Shown here piece after piece: positions 1 to 8,716 of a stretch of 64,000 nt of DNA. The stretch lies in the NCBI RefSeq assembly GCF_000152965.1, contig NZ_CH902583.1:2673892-2737891 (forward strand), in the 5' to 3' direction. The translations under genes were made by a program, and so were the position numbers. The notes below the pieces were generated by a model. That model did no database searches, had not been told where the DNA came from, and saw only the letters and a program-made list of their open reading frames with translations. This stretch comes from Roseobacter sp. MED193. Its GTDB lineage: Bacteria > Pseudomonadota > Alphaproteobacteria > Rhodobacterales > Rhodobacteraceae. Numbering within the stretch: position 1 is the first letter of the stretch; each line of letters starts with the position of its first letter.

Positions 1-1076
1 CGGTTCGCATGATTGGCGCCATGGTTGGCATTGCCTGTGGTATGGGACTCTCGGTTGCGATGATCACAATATATGCAGGCTTTGATCGCACCATTGATTT
101 GACCTTCTCGGTAGTGGACCGCAGCGATGTCAGTGTGACTTTCACGCAGCCAGTTGGCACCAAGGCCCTGTTTGAGCTGCGCCGTATCGATGGCGTTATG
201 CGTGCAGAACCTGTGCGTCATGTTCCGGTGGTGCTGCGCAATGGGGTGCACAGTTATCGCAGCGCGATCACCGGATTGCCGCAAAACCCAATTCTGAACC
301 GGGCACTTGATGAAAACATGGCCCCAATCGATATGCCCCAATCCGGCGTGGTACTCTCTAGTGTATTGGCCGATATCCTACGGATAGCACCGGGTGAACT
401 GTTGACCGTAGAGGTGCGCGAGGGGCGACAACCGGTGCTGCAAATCCCCGTTGCCTCTGTTGCGCAGGCCTTGTTGGGGGCGCCAGCCTATATGGACCTG
501 GCGGCGCTCAATCAAATCCTGCGGGAACCAGGACGGGTTTCAGGGGCCTATCTCACGATTGATGAGGCGAGGGGGGATGTAATTTACCAAACCCTGCAGG
601 ATATGCCGACGGTGGCGGGGCTGAGCCTGAAGGACGAGGCCCTTGAGGCCTTTATGGTTCTGATGAACACTGGGGCAGGGGCAATGCGTTATGTGATGGG
701 CGCGATCGCGTTTATCATCACCTTTGGCATTGTCTACAACGCTGCGCGTATTGCCTATGCAGAGCGCATCCGAGATTTGGCCAGCTTGCGCGTGATCGGC
801 TTCAACAAGGGGGAAGCGGCCTTTGTCCTGCTCGGAGAGCTCGCCGTGGTGACATTGATCTCACTGCCCGTTGGGGCGATGCTAGGCTACTATCTGTCCT
901 TTGGTATCGCAGCGGGGTTTTCCACCGATCTATATCAAATTCCAGCGGTGTTTGATCCGGTAAGCTACGGGCAGGCGATGCTGGTGGTGATCACTGCCGC
1001 GGTGGTTTCCGGCTGGCTGGTAAAACGTGATCTGGATCGGGCAGATCTGATCGAAGCGTTAAAGACACGGGAGTAA
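1..1076 (+). CDS. FtsX/MacB-type ABC transporter permease, 3' part only
   Basis: The frame is open from the first base, so the N-terminal part lies outside the window and about 358 residues remain. A hydrophobic segment sits at the very start of the visible part. It is followed by a polar, presumably periplasmic stretch of roughly 190 residues and then three hydrophobic segments towards the C-terminus. The motif ERIRDLASLRVIGF between the first two of these is typical of FtsX-domain permeases, in which the membrane part couples to a separate ATPase. The next gene, an HlyD-type adaptor, starts 3 bases after the stop, so the two are almost certainly one operon encoding a tripartite export system. 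The ATPase is not visible and would be expected upstream. The substrate cannot be told from the sequence. Confidence 0.85.
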   Translation, partial: VRMIGAMVGIACGMGLSVAMITIYAGFDRTIDLTFSVVDRSDVSVTFTQPVGTKALFELRRIDGVMRAEPVRHVPVVLRNGVHSYRSAITGLPQNPILNRALDENMAPIDMPQSGVVLSSVLADILRIAPGELLTVEVREGRQPVLQIPVASVAQALLGAPAYMDLAALNQILREPGRVSGAYLTIDEARGDVIYQTLQDMPTVAGLSLKDEALEAFMVLMNTGAGAMRYVMGAIAFIITFGIVYNAARIAYAERIRDLASLRVIGFNKGEAAFVLLGELAVVTLISLPVGAMLGYYLSFGIAAGFSTDLYQIPAVFDPVSYGQAMLVVITAAVVSGWLVKRDLDRADLIEALKTRE

Positions 1077-1079
1077 CGC

Positions 1080-2315
1080 ATGACACAGGCAAAGAAACAT
1101 TCGCGTTTACTGCTGATGTTCCTGGTAGGGGGGCTGATTGCAGCGGCGCTGGCAGCAGCCTTTTGGCCCCGCCCTGTTTTGGTGGACCTGCAAGAAGTGA
1201 ATCGAGGCCCGTTACAGATCACAATTGATGAGGAGGGCCGTACCAGAGTGAGCGAACCCTATGTGGTCTCAACTCCGGTGGCTGGACGGTTGCAGCGGGT
1301 TGAGGTCTATCCTGGTGATCCTGTGGTGCGGGGGGAGACGATTGTTGTTCAGATGTTGCCGACCAACCCGGTGGCATTGGATGTTCGGACCCGTGAACAG
1401 GCGCAGGCGGCGGTGAAATCGGCAGAAGCAGCCCTGCGCGGGGCGCATGCGGATCTGAGTGCTGCCGAAGCCAGCCGTGACCTTGCCCAAACTGAATTGC
1501 AACGAACCGAGCAATTGGCAGAGCGCAATATTGCCAGCCCTGCGGCCTATGATCGAGCCAAGCGCGAATTCCGGATTTCAGAAGCGCGCGTGCAGATGGC
1601 TGAGGCGGCAATAGGCACCCATGAGGCCGACCTCGCCACTGCCCAGGCGCAGCTTATCGGCTTTGAGGATTTTGGGATTGGTGCGGCGCTGAGGGACCAG
1701 GCCCAGGATGACATCCCGCTCTATGCCCCGGTCAGTGGCCGTATATTGCAGGTCATGCACCAAAGCGCGACAACCCTGCCCGCCGGTGAGCCAATCATGG
1801 AGATTGGCGATATCGATGGAGATCTTGAGATCGTGGTTGATCTGATTTCATCAGATGCGGTGCAGGTCACACAGGGCGATCCGGTACAGGTTGAGGATTG
1901 GGGGGGAGTGGCCACCCTCCATGGGGAGGTCTCTCGGATTGATCCCTTTGGGATCACCAAGGTTTCGGCGCTTGGCGTCGAAGAACAACGCGTTCCTGTG
2001 GTGATTGCGTTGGCGTCCCCTTCAGAAGACCGGGCGGGGCTGGGACATGGGTATAGGGTAGAGACGCGGATCATCGTCTGGCAGGCAGAAGATGTGTTGC
2101 GGGTGCCCTCCAGCGCTCTGTTTCGCACCGGTGAAGCCTGGTCGGTCTTCGTGATGATCGATGGTGCCGCAACCCAGCGACAGATTGATATCAGCCATAA
2201 TAACGGAACCATGGCTCAGGTGCTCAGCGGGGTATCAGAGGGCGACCAGGTGGTGATTTATCCCTCTGCGGCAATCCAAAATGGCACAGCTATTGCACAG
2301 CGCATTGTGCAATAG
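1080..2315 (+). CDS. HlyD/RND-type periplasmic adaptor subunit
   Basis: This 411-residue membrane fusion protein should bridge the inner-membrane permease encoded just upstream to an outer-membrane channel. An N-terminal membrane anchor lies at about residues 10-28. A split biotinyl-lipoyl-like domain (near residues 60-90 and 210-235) flanks an Ala/Glu/Gln-rich coiled coil of about 100 residues. A beta-barrel region follows, and the C-terminal part has the pattern VPSSALFRTGEAWSVFV that is common in this family. The start ATG is 3 bases from the preceding stop. No outer-membrane partner is encoded here. The family is clear, but whether the pump exports a drug, a lipid or a peptide is unknown. 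Confidence 0.88.
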   Translation: MTQAKKHSRLLLMFLVGGLIAAALAAAFWPRPVLVDLQEVNRGPLQITIDEEGRTRVSEPYVVSTPVAGRLQRVEVYPGDPVVRGETIVVQMLPTNPVALDVRTREQAQAAVKSAEAALRGAHADLSAAEASRDLAQTELQRTEQLAERNIASPAAYDRAKREFRISEARVQMAEAAIGTHEADLATAQAQLIGFEDFGIGAALRDQAQDDIPLYAPVSGRILQVMHQSATTLPAGEPIMEIGDIDGDLEIVVDLISSDAVQVTQGDPVQVEDWGGVATLHGEVSRIDPFGITKVSALGVEEQRVPVVIALASPSEDRAGLGHGYRVETRIIVWQAEDVLRVPSSALFRTGEAWSVFVMIDGAATQRQIDISHNNGTMAQVLSGVSEGDQVVIYPSAAIQNGTAIAQRIVQ

Positions 2316-2364
2316 CCTTTCATGCCACTGGGATTAAATCCTGCAGCGCCCCGCTAGCACTCTA

Positions 2365-5300
2365 TTAGATATTGTCTAGCCGGGCTTTAACAAAGGGGGC
2401 CTCGTACCAGGGGACAGAAAGACCTTCTTCGTAGACCACGTCGCGCCCTTCGGACATCAGGGCGAGATATTTTCGGTATTCTTCGGCATCATTGAAATGT
2501 TGGCGCCGCGAGACTTCGATCTGAGCCTTACGATAAAAGTCTGCATTATATTTGAAATGACCAAAGAGAAGCTCGCGTTGGGAGAGCTGGACATCAGTCA
2601 GAAAGTGATATCCGGCAGAGATGCGCATCCAGGGTTGGTATTTCAGCAAGGCAATTTTCTGGGCAACAAATAGATCCATCCGTGACCCGGCAATCAACCG
2701 GTGACGCACAGAGCTGGTCCAGGTGGGCATATTGGAAAACGGCCCCTGACCGGTCCAATCCGCCAGAAACGGCTCGCGATCAGTATAGCCAGCCTCATCA
2801 AAGGGATTGGTCTCAAAGGTAGCCTCTCCTAAGGACCCCTTTGGATACATGTCGAGCATGAATATTCGCGCCGCATCAACACCTTGGAATTCCGGGGTGT
2901 TCAACAGATCTGGCAGGCTTTGTTGCTGCCTCTTCTGCCAGATCAAGAGTTCATCCGTGTCGGCGATCAGGGTCCATTTGCCAACCCTAAAGGCGGACAT
3001 CATGGTCTGTTGCCAGCCTGCGCCATAATGCGAAAGGCTATAATCCGTATCCACGGAGAAGAGCGCCACATCGGGTTGTTCCATCAGAAATTCCAGGGTG
3101 CCATCATCCGAGCAATTGTCGGCGATCAAAAAGCTATCAACGCCGAGGCGCCGGTAATGTGCTAGGAATTGCGGCAACATGAACATTTCATTGCGCATGC
3201 AGGCGACCACGGCCACCTCAGCGTTGCGCGCTGACTCCAGGCTGTCTTCGCTGCTGATCAGCTCCAGCGCGTTGCTTTGATAGACGAGGGCGGCGTCCTG
3301 ATAGCTGGGCCAGATCTTTTTGGGCGTTAGCGTCGGCGCTGCCAGCGTGTCACAGGCTTGGGCCTGGGTTTCATGTTCGTCAAGATGCACTAGGGCCACT
3401 GGTGCCGCAGCACTGGCGTCAAAACTGTTCACCCAGCGCGACACTGGTTTTGCCTTGCCCCAGGTGCGACGGCGAATAGAGGTACGATAGTCCTCATCCG
3501 CAGGATGAATACCCTGTTGCGCCAATAGGTCTCCGAGCATCTTGTCTTCCATAAAGGACATCTGAATCAGATGCTGTCCTTCTGGGCTTTCTTCAGCGGC
3601 GATGACTGCTGCCATTGCGTTACGGCTGAGCGCGTATCCAGTGCCGCCATCGGTATATGTAGAGGGCTCGGGAGATTTATCCAATTCTAACCGGCCCCGG
3701 TCTGAGGTCGATTTTTCATTGTGCCAAGCGCGATCCATGTCGCCAGGGCGGCGGGTCAGGATGCGGCCATAAAAGTCGAACTTTCTATAGCTTTGACCGT
3801 GGAAAAAGACATCAGGATTCAAGAAGCAGTCATCGTCAATTTTGAGCAGATGCGAAAAGCGGGTGTTCTCATAGACCCAACGAATGGTGGCTAGGGTCTT
3901 TTGCGGCAGCCCTTCGTAGTTGTCTGGGGCGTCCACATGAACGATATCGCCCTCCTTCCAACCGTCACCATTGCCGACAATGATGACATAGGGAATATCC
4001 AAGGCCTTTAGCAAAGCCAGCCAACCGTTTTGCATAGCAGGGACGCGGCTGTTCAGGTTTGGCAGGCATGAGAACACGGTGACGATTGTGTCAAAAAGGG
4101 GCGATGATGCCAGTTCAGGTGCGCCCTGTGGCAGGTCGCGGGGGGGCGGAAGAAGATCCGCGATGTCAGGCAGGAGTGCGCTGACTTCTGAAAACAATTT
4201 TTGGGTGTCAGGCATGTCGCGGAGCGCCATCAGGGCAAGAGAAGGCGCAGTGGCATAGCGCAGTGCAGAGAGATCGTCGTCGTTCAGCTCTTGCACCTGA
4301 GATTTCAGCTGTTTTAGCAGAGTTGATACGGCGTCTTTTTGTTGTGCATTGGGGGAAAGCCCCCGCAGCAGCGCCAGGGTGAGCCCGAGGCCCAAAAACT
4401 GGCTGCGCCGACCTGCCAACAGTTGCAGATCCTGGCCCAGAGCCTTGATCTGATCGGAGGAAACAGGTGTCGACGTCGCCTGTTTGAGCAGCGCTTGTAT
4501 CCGTTGGCTTACTGCGATCTGAAGTTGATAGTAGGGCGCGCGTGGCACGTCCTTGTAAAATCTCGGTAGGGCCTGGGCGGTGACCAAGGTGAGATCCTTA
4601 TGCACCGGCTTTGCGCCGGGAAACGCCATATGGCGCAGGGCGGCTTCTTCTATTGCGACCTCGGCCCGGATCAGGGTCTCACGGTCAAGCGGGTTTGCAG
4701 GCTGAATTTCAACTCCCGAGGGGCCAAGGAGTTCGCGGCGAACCCGTTGCAGATCTCTGCAGTGGTAGTTTTTGAACAGAGACAAAGCCTTATCGAGCTC
4801 AGATTGACCTTTCGGTGGAAGGTGAGCGTTGGAGCCTGTCTGCTCAATAGAGGCTTCGATGGTGGCGAAAGCCTGCCGTAGGGCAAAGACTTCTGTATCG
4901 GTTTCATAGGCAAAATGGGCATCTAGATGACGCCAGAACTGACGCGACAGCCCATAGGTGCGAAGGACAAAATCGATGATTAGCCGGTGGGTGTAATCGG
5001 CAAAGCTATCGCGCTGTTCCAGCAACAAGACAGCAACCTCGGTGAGGTCAATACAATGGGTCCGCCCCCAGTAGTCGGCGGCCTGTTTGTCGATCAGATC
5101 CATATAGGCGTAGAGGATATTCTCTCGGGTTTTCTCGTTGACCCCTTGCCCCGCAATGCTGCGTCGTAGCAGCCAGGCCAGGGCTGGCGTGACGATCCAA
5201 CCTGCAGTGGGTTCGATCAACGACCGAAGGGTTGGGCAGATCTGATCGTGGCGTTCCTCGAGAAAAAGGAAGGGGAGCAGGGCGGAACTTTTGTAAAGGT

Positions 5301-6543
5301 TCCCAGGTTCAGGTGAGAGGCTGGCGCCAAAGCCCTCGGCGCAATACAGCCTGTGAAAGCCGTCGAAATCGCGGTCTGGGTGACTGAAGAACTCGCTGAG
5401 GGGAAGAAACAGATAGCGGCGCTGATCTTTGGGGACATCGGTCAGCAGATTTTCCAAAACCACAAGCGGATCGCTCGTGGGAGAGAGCCGCATCGTCTGG
5501 CCAAATTCCAAATGAGCCTGAACGACTGGGTCGCGGGGCGGGGGGGCAGCTGCCTTTGTGAGGGGGGTTGCGGGGACATTGGGTTCTTCGGCCTGACCCT
5601 CAGGGGCGGTGATGTAATCGCTCAGGCCGAAAAAGCGCTGGGCGCTGACCAGGCTGGCGCGGCTTTGACTGGACAGTCTGTTTTGCAGGCCGCCAAACTG
5701 GACATGTTCAAAGACCTGCATCGCCGCCAGTGAATCGTTGGCCAGATCGACCTCAGTCAGTATCAGCTCTATTTGGTCCGCCATGTCATCCCGTGTGAGT
5801 TGCAGGCGAGGACAGGCAGCAGAACCATCTTCGTGCAAAAGACCCAGGTCCAGGGCCTCGCTCTCCGAGCGGCCTTCCCAAACGCGGCCAGGTAGCAAGA
5901 CAATAATATCGGTGAAACCGGGCGCGCGGTCTTGACCGCCTTTTTTCTGGCTCTGCGGATAGAGAATGACTTTTGGTGGCGAAAGCTCCCCTGGCAGGTC
6001 CAGCGTCAGGGTGTCTGCCTTGGGCAGATTGTTCAATCGGGCGCGGAGCTCCAATCGGTTGCTGAGACAAAGCTGACCCTTGTCCAGTAGAGCCTGGTTG
6101 CTGCGGCTCAATGCTCCCAGGGCAAGTTTTGGATTGGCACTATCGCCAAAATCTACATCTCCAGCAGCGATTCCACCCTGATAACTTACAAAACTGATCT
6201 TATCGAGGTTTGGATAGGGACGACCAAACAGGTTGCGGCCAAAGCTGAAAACCTTCTTCCCATCCAGTGCGACGGTCACATGTGGTGGTGCGAAGGTAAT
6301 AGTGACCTCAACCCCTGTTTTGGGCAGCGGGTGCTTTTTTGCCTTTTCTGCAGACCATTGCTCACCCATGCGCCTATTGCAGACACAGAGCCCTTCTTCT
6401 TGGCGAAGCGACAAATGAAACAGGATGTTTTCCTGGTCGCGATCAAAAAACGAGATATTGGCATAGGGATATTGCGAGAACCTCGCCGTATAGCGAAACA
6501 CTGTGGTATCTTGAACTAGGAACGACTGCATTACGATTTCCAT
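2365..6543 (-). CDS. Multidomain glycosyltransferase: galectin-like, GT31-like and C-terminal GT2-type domains
   Basis: About 1392 residues counted from the ATG at 6543. The frame also opens at a TTG at 6621, inside the upstream gene; a second ATG is at 6531. Residues about 5-132 resemble a galectin domain: the strand pattern ISFF...FHLSLR...VCN...W..E keeps the sugar-contacting His43, Arg47, Asn56, Trp63 and Glu66, while the usual Asn two after the His is Ser45. Residues about 820-1020 look like a GT31 beta-1,3-galactosyltransferase: DNYEGLPQKT, then KIDDDCFLN with the DDD at 903-905, TDGGTGYALSR at about 964-974, and MEDKMLG near 998. Residues about 1110-1392 form a GT2-type domain (VACMRNEMFMLPQFLAHY, DNCSDDGT, ADTDE) of the kind common in roseobacters. 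The middle, about 135-820, is unassigned and mostly helical. It probably acts on surface glycans; acceptor and linkage are unknown. Confidence 0.85.
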   Translation of the reverse strand: MEIVMQSFLVQDTTVFRYTARFSQYPYANISFFDRDQENILFHLSLRQEEGLCVCNRRMGEQWSAEKAKKHPLPKTGVEVTITFAPPHVTVALDGKKVFSFGRNLFGRPYPNLDKISFVSYQGGIAAGDVDFGDSANPKLALGALSRSNQALLDKGQLCLSNRLELRARLNNLPKADTLTLDLPGELSPPKVILYPQSQKKGGQDRAPGFTDIIVLLPGRVWEGRSESEALDLGLLHEDGSAACPRLQLTRDDMADQIELILTEVDLANDSLAAMQVFEHVQFGGLQNRLSSQSRASLVSAQRFFGLSDYITAPEGQAEEPNVPATPLTKAAAPPPRDPVVQAHLEFGQTMRLSPTSDPLVVLENLLTDVPKDQRRYLFLPLSEFFSHPDRDFDGFHRLYCAEGFGASLSPEPGNLYKSSALLPFLFLEERHDQICPTLRSLIEPTAGWIVTPALAWLLRRSIAGQGVNEKTRENILYAYMDLIDKQAADYWGRTHCIDLTEVAVLLLEQRDSFADYTHRLIIDFVLRTYGLSRQFWRHLDAHFAYETDTEVFALRQAFATIEASIEQTGSNAHLPPKGQSELDKALSLFKNYHCRDLQRVRRELLGPSGVEIQPANPLDRETLIRAEVAIEEAALRHMAFPGAKPVHKDLTLVTAQALPRFYKDVPRAPYYQLQIAVSQRIQALLKQATSTPVSSDQIKALGQDLQLLAGRRSQFLGLGLTLALLRGLSPNAQQKDAVSTLLKQLKSQVQELNDDDLSALRYATAPSLALMALRDMPDTQKLFSEVSALLPDIADLLPPPRDLPQGAPELASSPLFDTIVTVFSCLPNLNSRVPAMQNGWLALLKALDIPYVIIVGNGDGWKEGDIVHVDAPDNYEGLPQKTLATIRWVYENTRFSHLLKIDDDCFLNPDVFFHGQSYRKFDFYGRILTRRPGDMDRAWHNEKSTSDRGRLELDKSPEPSTYTDGGTGYALSRNAMAAVIAAEESPEGQHLIQMSFMEDKMLGDLLAQQGIHPADEDYRTSIRRRTWGKAKPVSRWVNSFDASAAAPVALVHLDEHETQAQACDTLAAPTLTPKKIWPSYQDAALVYQSNALELISSEDSLESARNAEVAVVACMRNEMFMLPQFLAHYRRLGVDSFLIADNCSDDGTLEFLMEQPDVALFSVDTDYSLSHYGAGWQQTMMSAFRVGKWTLIADTDELLIWQKRQQQSLPDLLNTPEFQGVDAARIFMLDMYPKGSLGEATFETNPFDEAGYTDREPFLADWTGQGPFSNMPTWTSSVRHRLIAGSRMDLFVAQKIALLKYQPWMRISAGYHFLTDVQLSQRELLFGHFKYNADFYRKAQIEVSRRQHFNDAEEYRKYLALMSEGRDVVYEEGLSVPWYEAPFVKARLDNI

Positions 6544-6567
6544 ATGCCTGACTAGTGTTTTATTGTC

Positions 6568-6593
6568 GCCTGCCACCGGTGAGGAGGGCAGGC
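6568..6593 (-). other. Hairpin between the two glycosyltransferase genes
   Basis: The arms GCCTGCC and GGCAGGC (7 bp, perfect) lie directly after the stop codon of the upstream gene and before the ATG at 6543. No T-run follows on the minus strand, so it is not a classic terminator. It could be an mRNA-processing or stability element that sets the ratio of the two enzymes. Confidence 0.45.
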
Positions 6594-8503
6594 TAGGAGT
6601 TGCGACGAAGTCGGGCTTCAACGCTGAGCAGGGTTGCGATCCGCCGCCCCTCCCCCGGGTCTAGTGGTGTTTGCTCTCGGGTCAACCCTCGGCGTAGGGC
6701 TGCCCAGGTGGCTGAAGCAGACAATAGGGCCAATTTAAATGTCCGAAAGGGAGGACAAATCCGGGCTATCCGCAGACGCAGGGCGCGGCCAAAGAGGCGC
6801 CGCTGCCAGCCTTTGGGTAGTCTTTCTGCCAGATGCGGGGGCAGATTGCGGTTCAGTTGATCCAGAGAGCGCAGAAAGGGCCGGAACCCGCCGACGTCGT
6901 GATACTGGGCCAGTGCTTCGCTGGATTGATTGATATCACAGCCAGAATGTTGGAAGTAGGCTGATTGTTTTGCCAGCAAGGCTGCTTGCAGCGCCATAGT
7001 CCAGCCGGGTAAAGCACCGTTTCCAAATTGAAGGCCTGTTTCAATTAGAAAAGCCCGCCGATAGAGCTTTGGAGAAATCTGACCGTCCAACGCAAGGGCG
7101 GCTTCAGGAGCGAAGGCAAAAGCTGCGGTAGCCAAACTGTCCAGAGACACCGTTTCATCCTGATAGAACGAGGAGTGATAGTCTTCCCCCTCCAACCCCT
7201 GGCGAAAGACAGAGACGGCAAAATCAGCCTGAGCGAGGTGTAGCCCGTCCACCCAGTCATGCAGTGCCATCTCCGTCAGGATATCGCCAGCCACGAGAAA
7301 ATTCACATAGACACCCTGTGCGGCTTTGAGGCCGATATTACAGGCCGGGCCGAGTTCCGTTTCGCTATGGCGCAGGGCGCGGGCCTCGGAGTGGTGGCGT
7401 TCTGCGATGGCCTGGGCCTCGGCAAAGGCCGCGTCTGAATTGCACAGAATCAGGATCTCGCGCCCTGGGGCGCCTTGCCGGGCAAGCGATTGCAGGCTCT
7501 GCCGCAGCAGGCTGGCATCTTTTCCGCCCCAGGGGATAATCACGCTCAGCGGGAGCGTGCCGTCGATTTCCAAGCCCCAGGCGCGGGAGATGTGCGGATC
7601 CCAATCGGGGGAGTAGGTGAGATGATGCTTGTCCAGATAGGCCGCGCAGGCGCTGGCATAACGTGCCCGGCGTTCGCGATTGCGCAGGGCGGTGCTGCGT
7701 TCAAACAGAAGGCGGCTGGCGATTTTTTCAAAGGCGGCATCTGCCCCTGGGCGTTTGCTGGTTTTCATCAAATGTTTGATGCGGTCCAGAACGGCGAACT
7801 GTTCAAACACGCGATCACTGTCTTGGCCAGTGATCTGGCCTTCCCGTGCGCGTGTTTGCAAGTAGAGCGGCGCTTCGATGTGCAGCAGGTGGTCGGTTCG
7901 GGTCAGGGCTTGGTAGTAAAATTCATGATCCTCAAACCAGGTGCCTTCTGGGAACCGCAGGCCTTCAATCAGGCTGCGGCGATAGAGCTTGTTCCAGGCA
8001 GATGGAAAGTGTTGGATAGCGTCTTCCCAGTTCAACTGTGGATAGCGCTTTATCTGACCAGAGCTGTGCTGTGCGGCGCTTGCGTGGATCGCAGAATGGT
8101 CAATGGCTTGATCATTGGGAAAGCAAAAGCGGATGCCGCAAGACACCCAGTCGGCTCCTGTTGTCTCCAACGCTTGCCACAGGCGAAACAGATAGTCAGG
8201 TGCGAGCCTGTCATCGCTGTCGAGAAATGCAATGAAGGCACCTTGGGCTGCATCAAGCCCTGTATTTCGGGCGCCCGACAGGCCCTTGTTTTGTTGTTTG
8301 ATCAGGTGAAACCTTGGGTCAGCCCCGATCACGCTCTGGGCAATGGCAGCGCTATCGTCTGTTGATCCGTCGTCAATCACCAGGGCTTCAAAATCATTCA
8401 GTGTCTGGGCCTGAAGGCTGCGCAGGCAATCCGCCACATGGTCGCCCACATTAAACACGGGAATGATGACCGAGATGAGTGGCCGTGGTTCGGGCTGGGG
8501 CAT
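6593..8503 (-). CDS. Tandem-domain GT2 family glycosyltransferase
   Basis: 636 residues from the ATG at 8503; a TTG four codons upstream is possible but less likely. Residues about 5-230 form a complete GT-A domain: ISVIIPVFNVGDHV at the start, VIDDGSTDDS, NKGLSGARNTGLDAA, and FLDSDD, the metal-binding acidic motif. A second, degenerate GT2-like domain begins near residue 315 (LSVIIPWGGKDASLLRQSLQSL, then ACNIGLKAAQGVYVNFLVAGD), where the usual DxD is reduced to AGD. This second copy may only bind or may be inactive. The gene lies upstream of the galectin/GT31 fusion gene on the same strand, so the two are probably cotranscribed and act in the same glycan pathway. No membrane segment is evident. 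Donor and acceptor are unknown. Confidence 0.87.
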   Translation of the reverse strand: MPQPEPRPLISVIIPVFNVGDHVADCLRSLQAQTLNDFEALVIDDGSTDDSAAIAQSVIGADPRFHLIKQQNKGLSGARNTGLDAAQGAFIAFLDSDDRLAPDYLFRLWQALETTGADWVSCGIRFCFPNDQAIDHSAIHASAAQHSSGQIKRYPQLNWEDAIQHFPSAWNKLYRRSLIEGLRFPEGTWFEDHEFYYQALTRTDHLLHIEAPLYLQTRAREGQITGQDSDRVFEQFAVLDRIKHLMKTSKRPGADAAFEKIASRLLFERSTALRNRERRARYASACAAYLDKHHLTYSPDWDPHISRAWGLEIDGTLPLSVIIPWGGKDASLLRQSLQSLARQGAPGREILILCNSDAAFAEAQAIAERHHSEARALRHSETELGPACNIGLKAAQGVYVNFLVAGDILTEMALHDWVDGLHLAQADFAVSVFRQGLEGEDYHSSFYQDETVSLDSLATAAFAFAPEAALALDGQISPKLYRRAFLIETGLQFGNGALPGWTMALQAALLAKQSAYFQHSGCDINQSSEALAQYHDVGGFRPFLRSLDQLNRNLPPHLAERLPKGWQRRLFGRALRLRIARICPPFRTFKLALLSASATWAALRRGLTREQTPLDPGEGRRIATLLSVEARLRRNS

Positions 8504-8716
8504 TCGGAAAAACAACTTTTACAAATAGGGTCTGCGCGTGAGGGTTAATACATCACAAAGGCCCGTGCTGTCACCAATCCTCTTTGCGCAACCAGAGGTC
8601 GGAGAGAGCTGTCCCAGCTCTTCTATGTGGCGTCGATGACGCAATTTCACGCTTTATCCCACGCCTTGTGCCCGCTCTTTGTGCTGGTCATATTGAACGG
8701 AAGAGAAGGGGCGGGC

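Noticed and set aside
7475-8365. A 296-codon frame antisense to the tandem GT2 gene
   Set aside because: The GT2 motifs on the minus strand are unambiguous; this frame has none.
8627-8716. N-terminal extension of the Na/phosphate transporter from the ATG at 8627
   Set aside because: The ATG at 8717 has a good ribosome site and starts right at the first membrane helix, as usual for the family.
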